A stretch of DNA of 64,000 bases from Pseudomonadota bacterium (GCA_023435725.1 JAEYRD010000116.1:1-64000), one strand, 5' to 3'; positions 52,261-58,963 are shown, counted from the first letter of the stretch. Notes: generated by a model from the letters alone, not told the origin. Made by a program: numbers and translations.

Positions 52261-53145
52261 TTAGGCCGTAGCGAGCTGGGCGGCGGTCTTGCCGATCTGG
52301 CTTTCATCCACCGCTTTCATGATGCCGTGCTCCATCAGCATGTCCTCGAGCTCGTCCATGCTGATCGGGGTCGGAATGATGCCCTTGCCGCCATTGTTGT
52401 GGATCTTGGTCGCGAGGTTGCGATAATGATCCGCCTGCTTGGACTCCGGCGCATATTCCAGCACCGTCATGCGGCGCAGCTCCGCGTGCTGCACGATGTT
52501 GTCTCGCGGCACGAAGTAGATGAGCTGGGTGCCGAGCTTCTTGGCCAGCGCTTCCGCCAGCTCCAGCTCCTTGTCGGTTTGCCGTTCGTTGCAGACCAGG
52601 CCACCGAGGCGCACGCCGCCGGAGTTTGCGTATTTCAGAATGCCCTTGGAGATGTTGTTGGCGGCGTACATCGCCATCATCTCGCCGGACATCACGATGT
52701 AGATTTCCTGAGCCTTGTTCTCGCGGATCGGCATGGCGAAGCCGCCGCAGACGACGTCGCCCAGCACGTCGTAGGACACGTAATCGATGTCCTCATAGGC
52801 GCCGTTCTCTTCCAGGAAGTTGATCGAGGTGATGACGCCGCGGCCGGCGCAGCCGACGCCAGGCTCCGGACCGCCGGACTCGACACAGCGAATGTTCTGG
52901 TAGCCGACCTTCATCACGTCCTCGATTTCGAGGTCTTCGACGCTGCCGGCGTTCGCCGCGAGGCTCAAAATCGTATCCTGCGCCTTGGCGTGCTGGATCA
53001 GGCGGGTCGAGTCCGCCTTTGGGTCGCAGCCGACGATCAGGATCTTGTGACCCATCTCGGCAAGCGCCGCGAGCGTGTTCTGCGACGTCGTCGATTTGCC
53101 GATACCACCCTTGCCGTAAAACGCGATTTGTCTCAGTGAAGACAT
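52261..53145 (-). CDS. nifH: Nitrogenase iron protein NifH
   Basis: 294-aa dinitrogenase reductase. P-loop YGKGGIGKSTTSQN (residues about 8-21), switch region VGCDPKADSTRL, the cluster Cys in GVGCAGRGVITSINFLEE (with the Arg that DraT modifies) and in DVLGDVVCGGFAMP. The start at 53145 (MSSLRQIAFYGKGG) follows GGAGAGCAAC. nifD and nifK are not in this window, so nifH is separated from them, as known for some Bradyrhizobium. Sigma-54 promoter and two NifA sites lie upstream. Confidence 0.98.
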   Translation of the reverse strand: MSSLRQIAFYGKGGIGKSTTSQNTLAALAEMGHKILIVGCDPKADSTRLIQHAKAQDTILSLAANAGSVEDLEIEDVMKVGYQNIRCVESGGPEPGVGCAGRGVITSINFLEENGAYEDIDYVSYDVLGDVVCGGFAMPIRENKAQEIYIVMSGEMMAMYAANNISKGILKYANSGGVRLGGLVCNERQTDKELELAEALAKKLGTQLIYFVPRDNIVQHAELRRMTVLEYAPESKQADHYRNLATKIHNNGGKGIIPTPISMDELEDMLMEHGIMKAVDESQIGKTAAQLATA

Positions 53146-53303
53146 GTTGCTCTCCATCAACCGATTGCCAATGACTCCGCGCTGCTCGCGCGAGATTGCT
53201 TCTCTCTCAGAAGCGTGGGCCCGCGGGGTTCGGGAAGGAGAACATCGCTCGCCATTGGCGTCGGCGTGTTCTCAGCCCTCACTCGTTGTTGCTGCATTCA
53301 ATT

Positions 53304-53319
53304 AGCAACCGGCGTGCCA
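53304..53319 (-). promoter_or_regulatory. Sigma-54 (-24/-12) promoter of nifH
   Basis: Minus strand TGGCACG-CCGG-TTGCT is a full consensus match. The leader to the nifH ATG is about 150 bp. Confidence 0.92.
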
Positions 53320-53388
53320 TTTGCCGCGCGCGCTCTAAGACGCTGATCATGCTCGCATAATATTTCGACGCTGGCGGCCGACAGAAGC

Positions 53389-53404
53389 TGTGTCGAACCC
53401 TACA
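53389..53404. promoter_or_regulatory. NifA-type activator site 1 between nifH and the pseudo-receiver gene
   Basis: TGT-GTCGAACCCT-ACA fits TGT-N10-ACA, 70 bp above the nifH -24 element and 82 bp above the divergent plus-strand -24 element. Confidence 0.75.
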
Positions 53405-53420
53405 GAGGTAACGCCTCTGT
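53402..53420. repeat. Inverted repeat joining the two NifA-type sites
   Basis: ACAGAGG, 5 nt, CCTCTGT: a perfect 7-bp inverted repeat whose ends are the ACA of site 1 and the TGT of site 2. Confidence 0.6.
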
Positions 53421-53433
53421 CAGAAACCAGACA
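53418..53433. promoter_or_regulatory. NifA-type activator site 2 between nifH and the pseudo-receiver gene
   Basis: TGT-CAGAAACCAG-ACA fits TGT-N10-ACA and the longer TGTC..AAAC..GACA pattern seen before nifV and modA. It could serve both divergent promoters. Confidence 0.8.
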
Positions 53434-53485
53434 AGGATCGCAGCGCTTGCGGTGCGAATGCACCGCGATTTCCGCCCCGCAAGGA

Positions 53486-53501
53486 CGGAACGGAATTTGC
53501 T
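53486..53501 (+). promoter_or_regulatory. Sigma-54-like promoter of the pseudo-receiver gene
   Basis: CGGAACG-GAAT-TTGCT has GG and GC ten bases apart and a perfect -12 TTGCT. Transcription would start about 25 bp before the ATG at 53537. Confidence 0.65.
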
Positions 53502-53536
53502 CGACCTCGATGTGAGGCGATCAGAGGAGACGATAA

Positions 53537-53971
53537 ATGCAGATCGGTGTCGAGACGGCGAAAGCCGTCGACCAGCGGCGCGTATTCGTAGTCGACGAGG
53601 ACGAGATTACCCGGGCAGCGCTCCAATTCATGCTGCACGACGAGATAGAGACGCACGAGCTGGCCACGCCCGAAGAGGCCTATGCCAAAGGTGTCGACTG
53701 GCTGCGGCCGGACGTGGTGTTGCTCGGGGTCGCGTTCCTCAAGGCTCGTGGACCGGGCCTGATCGGCGAGCTCAGCGCGAGATTCCCAGGCGTCCGCATC
53801 CTCATCGTCACCGACAAGTCGGACGAGACCACCGCGGTCGAAGGGATGAAGGCTGGGGCCCACGGTGCCGTGGTCAAACCACTGACGCTCGAAGGCGTCC
53901 GCAAGAAGGTCGACACGATCCTTGGCCGCGGCGGCGCCGCGCCGCTGGTTCAGCTTAGCGCGATGAAATAG
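53537..53971 (+). CDS. Stand-alone receiver-domain protein lacking the phospho-acceptor Asp
   Basis: 144-aa single receiver domain with no output domain. The acidic pair is kept (RRVFVVDEDEITR), as are the Thr (ILIVTDKSDE) and Lys (GAVVKPLTLEG) positions. The phospho-acceptor position after strand 3, normally LLD, reads RPDVVLLGVAFL: Gly replaces Asp. It therefore cannot be phosphorylated in the usual way and may act by protein contact. It is divergent from nifH, shares its NifA-type sites and has its own sigma-54-like promoter; AGAGGAGA precedes the ATG. Ten bases after it comes a NifO-like gene. Confidence 0.85.
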   Translation: MQIGVETAKAVDQRRVFVVDEDEITRAALQFMLHDEIETHELATPEEAYAKGVDWLRPDVVLLGVAFLKARGPGLIGELSARFPGVRILIVTDKSDETTAVEGMKAGAHGAVVKPLTLEGVRKKVDTILGRGGAAPLVQLSAMK

Positions 53972-53981
53972 GGGCGCCGAC

Positions 53982-54392
53982 GTGGCAACCGTGCTGTTCT
54001 ACCAAAAGCCGGGCTGCGGAACGAACGCCCGGCAGATCCGTGCGTTAGAAGCGGCCGGTCATCGTGTGATCGCGAAGAGCCTGCTGACGGAGCCCTGGAC
54101 CACGCCCGACCTGCGCACCTTCTTCGGCGAGACGCCCGTCATGTCCTGGTTCAATCTGGCCGCGCCGCGGGTCAAGTCCGGCGAGGTGAATCCGGCGGAG
54201 ACCGACGCGGCAGGCGCGATCGCCCTGATGCTCGAGGATCCGCTGCTGATCAGGCGCCCGCTAATCGAAGCCGATGGCGCAAGATGCGCCGGCTTCGACC
54301 GCGAGCCGGTGCCGTCGCTGCTCGGCGGCGAGCGAAGCGACCTCCAGGGCTGCACCCGGCCGGAAGCGATGCCGCGTTGCGCGGAGCCGTGA
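53982..54392 (+). CDS. Nitrogenase-associated ArsC/Spx-family protein (NifO-like)
   Basis: 136-aa thioredoxin-fold protein of the nitrogenase-associated ArsC-like family. The start VLFYQKPGCGTNARQIRALEAAGH has one active Cys in the CGTN position. The family block WTTPDLRTFFGETPVMSWFN follows, then PLLIRRPLIE. NifO in Azotobacter affects molybdenum and nitrate balance; the role here is inferred. The GTG start at 53982 lies 10 bp after the pseudo-receiver gene, so both are one transcript. It converges on the 2Fe-2S gene at 54400. Confidence 0.83.
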   Translation: MATVLFYQKPGCGTNARQIRALEAAGHRVIAKSLLTEPWTTPDLRTFFGETPVMSWFNLAAPRVKSGEVNPAETDAAGAIALMLEDPLLIRRPLIEADGARCAGFDREPVPSLLGGERSDLQGCTRPEAMPRCAEP

Positions 54393-54399
54393 CTCAGGT

Positions 54400-54753
54400 T
54401 CAGCTTCGCGCGAGCACCATCACCAGGCGGTCGACGCGCCGGCCCTGCCTCAGATGCTCATCGACTATCTCGTCGATGTCCTCCGGCGTGGTCGGGCGGT
54501 ACCAGACGCCGTCGGGATAGACGACCATCAGGGGACCTGCGCCGCAAAAGCCGAGACAGCCTGACGCGGTGAATCCGACGTCAGCGAGCCCTTTCGCCTC
54601 GATCGCCTTGCCGAGCCGCTCCCATAGCGGCCCGCCACCGGCCGCGCCGCAGCTTCCGCGCGGATGGCCCGGCGGCCGCTGGGTGTGGCAGGCGAACACG
54701 TGATGGCGGTAGAGCTGCGGTAGCTCGAACTCCTCATTCATGCCGTCGCTCAT
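54400..54753 (-). CDS. Thioredoxin-like [2Fe-2S] ferredoxin
   Basis: 117-aa thioredoxin-fold ferredoxin. Cluster ligands form C-x12-C (CHTQRPPGHPRGSC) and C-x3-C (GCLGFCGAGP), the pattern of the Aquifex/Azotobacter/Clostridium-type [2Fe-2S] ferredoxin found near nif genes. The PLMVVYPDGVWY block follows. It overlaps the grxD stop by 4 nt, so it is translated with bolA and grxD. Confidence 0.88.
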   Translation of the reverse strand: MSDGMNEEFELPQLYRHHVFACHTQRPPGHPRGSCGAAGGGPLWERLGKAIEAKGLADVGFTASGCLGFCGAGPLMVVYPDGVWYRPTTPEDIDEIVDEHLRQGRRVDRLVMVLARS

Positions 54754-55085
54754 GACGCCATCACCGCGATGCCTTTGTCGTTTAACAGTGCGGTGAGCTC
54801 ACCTGCCTTGAACATCTCGCGCACGATGTCGCAGCCGCCGAGAAATTCGCCCTTGACGTAGAGCTGGGGAATGGTCGGCCAGTTCGAGAACGACTTGATG
54901 CCCTCGCGGATATCGGGATCGGCAAGCACGTTGAAGCCGGTGAACGGCACACCGAGACCGTTCAGGATCTGCACCACCGCGCCGGAGAAACCGCATTGCG
55001 GCGCGGCCGGAACGCCCTTCATGAACAGCACGACGTCGGTGCCTGCAATGATGTCCTTGATTCGTTGGTCGGTCGGATCGCCCAT
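54750..55085 (-). CDS. grxD: Monothiol glutaredoxin (Grx4/GrxD type)
   Basis: 111-aa CGFS glutaredoxin that binds and passes on [2Fe-2S] clusters. Motifs: VVLFMKGVPAAPQCGFSG, WPTIPQLYVKGEFLGGCDIV. The start at 55085 (MGDPTDQRIKDI) follows AAGGA by 7 nt; the frame is open to an ATG at 55142 that overlaps the bolA stop, so a longer form is possible. CGFS glutaredoxins act with BolA proteins, and bolA is the preceding gene. Confidence 0.93.
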   Translation of the reverse strand: MGDPTDQRIKDIIAGTDVVLFMKGVPAAPQCGFSGAVVQILNGLGVPFTGFNVLADPDIREGIKSFSNWPTIPQLYVKGEFLGGCDIVREMFKAGELTALLNDKGIAVMAS

Positions 55086-55138
55086 GTATCTGTCCTTCTG
55101 CATTGACGGAGATGATTTTTGCCGCAGCGCCAAAGCGG

Positions 55139-55372
55139 TCATGTCGGCACAGCCGTTTCGAGCGCGAGCGCGTGCAACGCCTCACCCATTCGTCCCTTCA
55201 GGGCGGCATAGACCATCTGGTGCTGCTGGATCCGGCTCTTGCCGGCAAACGCCTGCGAGACGACGCGTGCACCATAATGATCACCGTCGCCGGCCAGATC
55301 GGTCACGATCACATCGGCATCGGGAAATGCCTCCCTGATCAATTGTTCGATATCCGGTCCCGCCATCGCCAT
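55139..55372 (-). CDS. bolA: BolA family protein
   Basis: 77-aa BolA/YrbA-type protein: IEQLIREAFPDADVIVTDLA, DHYGARVVSQAFAGKSRIQQHQMVYAAL and GEALHALALET, with the conserved His in QQHQMVY that shares a cluster with CGFS glutaredoxin. It is first in the bolA-grxD-ferredoxin operon, behind a sigma-54-like promoter and a NifA-type site. AGGAG precedes the ATG at 55372. Confidence 0.92.
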   Translation of the reverse strand: MAMAGPDIEQLIREAFPDADVIVTDLAGDGDHYGARVVSQAFAGKSRIQQHQMVYAALKGRMGEALHALALETAVPT

Positions 55373-55402
55373 GTCGCGCACTCCTGCTCCGCGGCCCCTC
55401 CA

Positions 55403-55418
55403 TGCAAGCGCCAAACCA
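55403..55418 (-). promoter_or_regulatory. Sigma-54-like promoter of bolA-grxD-ferredoxin
   Basis: Minus strand TGGTTTG-GCGC-TTGCA has GG and GC ten bases apart and a good -12; the -24 part is weaker than consensus. Confidence 0.6.
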
Positions 55419-55471
55419 ATTTCGGAACGGCTGCCTTCACAGGTACTTGCATCGTGCGCGCGGCAGCGTCA

Positions 55472-55487
55472 TGTCCGACTTCCGACA
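55472..55487. promoter_or_regulatory. NifA-type activator site between bolA and the TPR gene
   Basis: TGT-CCGACTTCCG-ACA is a perfect TGT-N10-ACA site, 54 bp above the bolA -24 element and 114 bp above the divergent plus-strand -24 element. Confidence 0.75.
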
Positions 55488-55600
55488 ATGCAATACGCGA
55501 GCATGTCGCTGACATGACGGACGCGATCCTGCCGACGCGCGACACGCCGATCATCATTCGCTACGCCTCCAATTCGCGCGCTTTCACCGCCTCGTTCAGG

Positions 55601-55616
55601 CGGCCCGGCTTTTGCT
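55601..55616 (+). promoter_or_regulatory. Sigma-54-like promoter of the TPR-sufT-hydrolase operon
   Basis: CGGCCCG-GCTT-TTGCT has GG and GC ten bases apart and a perfect -12. The leader to the GTG at 55730 is about 100 bp. Confidence 0.65.
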
Positions 55617-55729
55617 TAGCTGGTGCAACACCCGCATTTCGATTCACAAGTCGAGGAACCAGCGTTGCTTCAACCGGACATCAACAGATTGGGCGTTCGG
55701 CGCCAAATTTCGACAAGGACGAGCGGCTC

Positions 55730-56209
55730 GTGACGGCGGTGCTCGTCGACTCCGATGGGATCAATTTCGGCGAGCTTCCGGCCGAGATCGACTCCCTGCT
55801 CCAACAAGGCGTGGTCAGCTATCGCCGCGATCCCCTCGAGGCCGATCGCATCTTTCGCAAGGCGCTCGACGTGGCGCCGACGGAACTTGCGGTCTATTTC
55901 TGCCTGTACAAGACCCACACCTATCGCGGCCGTCTCGACGAGGCCCAGACCATCGCCGAGCGCGGCCTGCGCGAGGCCGCGCACCAGGCCGGATGGGATC
56001 CGGACTGGCGCAATTGGCGGCCGCAGCTTGAGTTGCCTGACGGCGCCGGCCGCTTCGCGCTCTACACGCTGAAGGCACTCGCCTTCATCCATCTGAGAAA
56101 GGACGACCAGCAACAGGCGGTCGAAATGCTCGCGGCGCTGCGCAGGCTCGATCCCGCCGGCGCGGTCGGCTGGCCGGTGGTCGCCGCCCTCGCCGAGGGA
56201 CTCCAGTGA
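55730..56209 (+). CDS. TPR-like protein, paralogue of the nifB-operon TPR protein
   Basis: 159-aa helical-repeat protein. A tetratricopeptide-like pair of helices is visible (DRIFRKALDVAPTELAVYF and TYRGRLDEAQTIAERGLREA), then FALYTLKALAFIHLRKDDQQ and LRRLDPAGAVG. It has the same layout as the protein at 62727-63260 (LYxFYxxKGRLxEAxxIAxRxLxxAA, WDxDWRxW/PPDWRDV, then a second TPR). The GTG at 55730 follows AAGGACGAG; no ATG suits. Possible role: scaffold for nitrogenase assembly factors; unknown. It heads an operon with sufT and a hydrolase. Confidence 0.8.
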   Translation: MTAVLVDSDGINFGELPAEIDSLLQQGVVSYRRDPLEADRIFRKALDVAPTELAVYFCLYKTHTYRGRLDEAQTIAERGLREAAHQAGWDPDWRNWRPQLELPDGAGRFALYTLKALAFIHLRKDDQQQAVEMLAALRRLDPAGAVGWPVVAALAEGLQ

Positions 56210-56216
56210 GGTAACC

Positions 56217-56543
56217 ATGACGACAGACCTCGTCGAGAGCGACACGCTGATCGCGGGCATCGTCGCCGCGCTACGGACCGTTCACGATCCAGAGATTCCC
56301 GTGAACGTCTACGACCTCGGCTTGATTTACCGGATCGAGCCGAAGGACGCCGGCCTGGTCGAGATCGACATGACCCTGACCGCACCGGGCTGCCCGGTCG
56401 CGGGTGAGATGCTGACCTGGGTGGAGAAGGCGGTGATCGATGTCGACGGCGTCGACAAGGTCGCAGTCCGCCTGGTGTTCGATCCCCCCTGGGACTCATC
56501 GCGGATGTCCGACGACGTCAAGCTCGAGCTCGGTCTGCTCTAG
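56217..56543 (+). CDS. SufT/DUF59-type Fe-S assembly protein
   Basis: 108-aa MIP18/DUF59-family protein: ALRTVHDPEIPVNVYDLGLIY is the family signature, followed by MTLTAPGCPVAGEML with the reactive Cys and VRLVFDPPWDSSRMSDD. Members help mature Fe-S proteins. It lies 7 bp after the TPR gene and 39 bp before a hydrolase-fold gene, under a NifA-linked promoter, so it probably serves Fe-S supply in nitrogen-fixing cells. Confidence 0.88.
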   Translation: MTTDLVESDTLIAGIVAALRTVHDPEIPVNVYDLGLIYRIEPKDAGLVEIDMTLTAPGCPVAGEMLTWVEKAVIDVDGVDKVAVRLVFDPPWDSSRMSDDVKLELGLL

Positions 56544-56582
56544 CAAAACGGCCAAAAGCCAATCGGAGAGGAGAACAAGCAA

Positions 56583-57350
56583 ATGATCGAATTGACCGCA
56601 AGCGACGGAGCCAGCTTCTCCGCCTATCGCGCCGACCCTGCGGACACCCCCAAGGGCGCCGTCGTCGTCCTTCAGGACGTTTTCGGTGTCACGCCCGAAA
56701 TTCGCAAAGTCACCGACACCTTCGCGGCCGCGGGCTATGTCGCGATCGCACCATCGCTGTTCGACCGGGTCAAGCCGGGCACCAGTCGTGGCCATGACGA
56801 TGCCGGCCAGGCCGAAGCAGCGGTTATCAGCGCCGGGGTCAGCAGGGAGCTAGCCATCTCCGACATTCAGGCAACAGTCGACGCTGCGAAGGGTGCCGGC
56901 AAGGTCGCCGTCGTCGGCTATTGCTGGGGCGGCGACCTCGCCTACACGGCAGCCAACAAGGTCAACGGCATCGCCTGCATCATCGGTTATGACGGCCGCG
57001 CAACCGTCGCCGACTATCGCGAGAAGCGGAAGGTGCCGACGCTGCTGCACTTCGGCGAAAGCGATCCGGACCTTCCACTGGAGCAGATCACGCAGTTTCG
57101 CGCCTGGCGTCCCGATGTCAGCGCCTTCACCTATCCGGGAGCCGCCCAGGGTTTCGGTTGCGACGAGCGCGGCAGCTATCGCGAGGATGCCGCCGGGAAG
57201 GCGCTAGAGCGCACTCTGTTCTGGATCTCGCAATATGTCGAAGGACAGAAGCCGGTCCTACTGAAGAACGCCGGCGCCTATGCGCAAGCGAAGACGGAGA
57301 AGAAGAAAAGGAAAAAGAGCGACGACGATCTTGGACCGCCGATCGATTGA
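56583..57350 (+). CDS. Dienelactone-hydrolase family protein with altered triad
   Basis: 255-aa alpha/beta-hydrolase of the dienelactone hydrolase family: KGAVVVLQDVFGVTPEIRKVT, the nucleophile elbow VVGYCWGGDLAY with Cys, and HFGESDPDLPLEQI with the acidic residue. The His position, normally PGAGHGF, reads PGAAQGFGCDERGSY: Gln replaces His, so classic hydrolase action is doubtful. A lysine-rich tail (KTEKKKRKKSDDD) is unusual. It is third in the TPR-sufT operon. Function unknown. Confidence 0.82.
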   Translation: MIELTASDGASFSAYRADPADTPKGAVVVLQDVFGVTPEIRKVTDTFAAAGYVAIAPSLFDRVKPGTSRGHDDAGQAEAAVISAGVSRELAISDIQATVDAAKGAGKVAVVGYCWGGDLAYTAANKVNGIACIIGYDGRATVADYREKRKVPTLLHFGESDPDLPLEQITQFRAWRPDVSAFTYPGAAQGFGCDERGSYREDAAGKALERTLFWISQYVEGQKPVLLKNAGAYAQAKTEKKKRKKSDDDLGPPID

Positions 57351-57361
57351 GGGCGGTTCCA

Positions 57362-57606
57362 ATGTCGACGGCAGCCGGATTCTTCATCGACTGGGACGGC
57401 AACGCACGCGACACGCTCGATCCTGGCGGCGGATATCTCTGTGAAACGGATCAAGCCGCGCGTTACTCGCTATCATGGCTAGGAGTGGCGCGCTCGTGCA
57501 CGAAGGCACGCTCTCCGGCAGCATGGCCGATATTGCCAAGGCCGGGATCAAGGCGGCGCTCGTCCCGGGCTCGCACCCCTGGGGCCGCAAGCAGGATGGA
57601 TTCTAG
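57362..57606 (+). pseudogene. Small gene apparently split by a frameshift
   Basis: A reading frame starts at 57362 behind GAGGGCGG (MSTAAGFFIDWDGNARDTLD). From about 57475 the GC-rich third-position pattern moves to another frame, which reads ALVHEGTLSGSMADIAKAG and ends in GRKQDGF at a TAG (57604). The two parts are out of phase by one base. Either it is one gene of about 80 codons broken by a frameshift, or two tiny genes. No family recognised. Confidence 0.35.
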
Positions 57607-57609
57607 AAC

Positions 57610-57855
57610 ATGCTTCCGACGACCATTCTCATTGACGACGCACCGCGTTGCGTGGTGCGGCCGACCGACACCAAGGATCTCAACCGTTTTATCCGCAACG
57701 GCAGAAGCTTCCTGCTGGCCGAGAAGCCCGAGGGCAAGATCACGCACCGGCAGGCGACCGACGCGGAGCTGGGACGGTGGCAGAGCGGCCTCGCCTTGCA
57801 CAAGGCGTGGGGCGGCGCGGACGAGGAATTTTTCGGACTACCGCTGTCGGACTGA
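57610..57855 (+). CDS. Uncharacterised small protein of the nif region
   Basis: 81-aa hydrophilic protein (MLPTTILIDDAPRCVVRPTD, then LNRFIRNGRSFLLAEKPEG and LALHKAWGGADEEFFGLPLS). No signal or membrane segment and no family I recognise. It lies 3 bp after the split small gene and converges on the truncated haemoglobin gene, ending 12 bp from it. It is probably the end of the TPR-sufT-hydrolase transcript. Confidence 0.6.
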   Translation: MLPTTILIDDAPRCVVRPTDTKDLNRFIRNGRSFLLAEKPEGKITHRQATDAELGRWQSGLALHKAWGGADEEFFGLPLSD

Positions 57856-57867
57856 CAGCGTTCAGCC

Positions 57868-58296
57868 TCAAGCGTGCCCACCGCGCGTATCATGCGGGTT
57901 GCCGGCCTGATTGCGCATCCAGTCGGCGAGACGGGACAGCGCGACATCGATCTCCTGGCGCACGGCATCATCGGCGACCACCTCCTCCAGCGCACCGCGC
58001 ATGCACAGTAGCCACGCATCGCGCTCGGAGCTGCCGATCGGAAAACCGATATGGCGCTGGCGCAGCCGCGGATGGCCCTTCTCCGGCGAATAGAGCTTTG
58101 GGCCGCCGGTCCATTCGGAGAGATAGCGCTTCAGCACCAGCTTGGTCGAAGCGAGGTCGTCCGGGTGCATCGCGCGGATGCTTGCGGCTTCGGGCAGAGT
58201 GTCCATCCGGCGATAGAAGCTCTCCACCAGCCGGTCGATGGCGACCGTGCCACCGATCCGCTCGAACATCGAAACCGTGACCGCAATATCGCTCAT
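57868..58296 (-). CDS. Group II truncated haemoglobin
   Basis: 142-aa truncated (2-on-2) globin, group II by its pattern: FERIGGTVAIDRLVESFYRRM with the distal B10 Tyr, the YLSEWTGGPKLYSPEKGHPRLRQRHIGF region (two adjoining runs) with the proximal His in RQRHIGF, and the G8 Trp in DAWLLCMRGAL. It could bind O2 or NO. It ends the long minus-strand nifB operon, 24 bp after a 55-aa gene, so it is likely made during nitrogen fixation to shield nitrogenase or buffer NO. Confidence 0.9.
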   Translation of the reverse strand: MSDIAVTVSMFERIGGTVAIDRLVESFYRRMDTLPEAASIRAMHPDDLASTKLVLKRYLSEWTGGPKLYSPEKGHPRLRQRHIGFPIGSSERDAWLLCMRGALEEVVADDAVRQEIDVALSRLADWMRNQAGNPHDTRGGHA

Positions 58297-58320
58297 GCAG
58301 ATGCCTTCCCTCGCACGCGC

Positions 58321-58488
58321 CTACTCGTCCATGCTCGGCGACAGGATAACCTCCGCCGGCGCGCCGGGGCCTTGATCGGCGACAAATTCCAGCGTGGACA
58401 CGCGCGACAACCCGTCCCCGCTGTCCATCAGCACGACGGCATGCTCCGGGAGTCCCTTCAGCTGATCGAGCAGTTGAGCGACAGTCAC
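58321..58488 (-). CDS. Uncharacterised 55-aa protein of the nif operon
   Basis: A 55-codon gene with a GTG start behind a perfect AGGAGG (7-nt spacing). It encodes VTVAQLLDQLKGLPEHAVVL, then MDSGDGLSRVSTLEFVADQ and an end PAEVILSPSMDE. GC-rich third positions support coding. It fits neatly between the Rieske gene (10-bp gap) and the truncated haemoglobin gene (24-bp gap). No family recognised. Confidence 0.75.
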   Translation of the reverse strand: MTVAQLLDQLKGLPEHAVVLMDSGDGLSRVSTLEFVADQGPGAPAEVILSPSMDE

Positions 58489-58498
58489 GGCTGCCCTC

Positions 58499-58945
58499 CT
58501 AGTCCGGGTGGATCATGATTTCCATGGTCTCGTCATTGTCGACGCCACCGAACGGGCGATCGTCCTCGACCAGCCGCTCGCCGCAGAGACATACTTCGCC
58601 GTCGATAACCGCCAGCGCAATCGGCTGCAGGCTCTTGCCGTTACAAGGGCCGTCGATACAGAGCCCGCTATCGATCTCGAATGTAGCACCGTGGCGGCCG
58701 CATCTGAGGAACGCCCGGTCCTGTGTGAAGAAGTCGCCGCTACCGATGTTGAGCCAGATACCGTTATGCGGACAGGCGTTGACATAGCCGACATAGGCGT
58801 TGTCACGGGTCCGGATTACGACGATCGGAAACGGCCGGCTTTCGCCGGCTGCATCGATGCGGGACAGGCTGAAGGCCCTGGCACCGCCGCGCTCTATGTC
58901 ATCGCCGACGCAGATGACGAAGACCTCGATCTGTTCCGGGCCCAT
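58499..58945 (-). CDS. Rieske [2Fe-2S] protein
   Basis: 148-aa single-domain Rieske ferredoxin. The Cys/His pairs are in NACPHNGIWLNIG and RCGRHGATFEIDSG, giving a full 2Cys-2His site; an extra Cys follows in GLCIDGPCNG. No membrane segment, so it is a soluble electron carrier. It sits in the nifB operon between two small unknown genes. Possible role: electron transfer to an accessory oxidoreductase or nitrogenase assembly; unknown. Confidence 0.87.
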   Translation of the reverse strand: MGPEQIEVFVICVGDDIERGGARAFSLSRIDAAGESRPFPIVVIRTRDNAYVGYVNACPHNGIWLNIGSGDFFTQDRAFLRCGRHGATFEIDSGLCIDGPCNGKSLQPIALAVIDGEVCLCGERLVEDDRPFGGVDNDETMEIMIHPD

Positions 58946-58963
58946 GGGCGCTCCTCTCGCCGC

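Noticed and set aside
53435..53450. GG and GC pair near ATCGCAGCGCTTGC upstream of the pseudo-receiver gene
   Set aside because: Spacing is twelve bases instead of ten; the element at 53486 fits better.
55103..55729. Upstream extension of the TPR gene to 368 codons
   Set aside because: It runs antisense through bolA and across both sigma-54-like promoters and the NifA-type site; the GTG at 55730 has a ribosome binding site.
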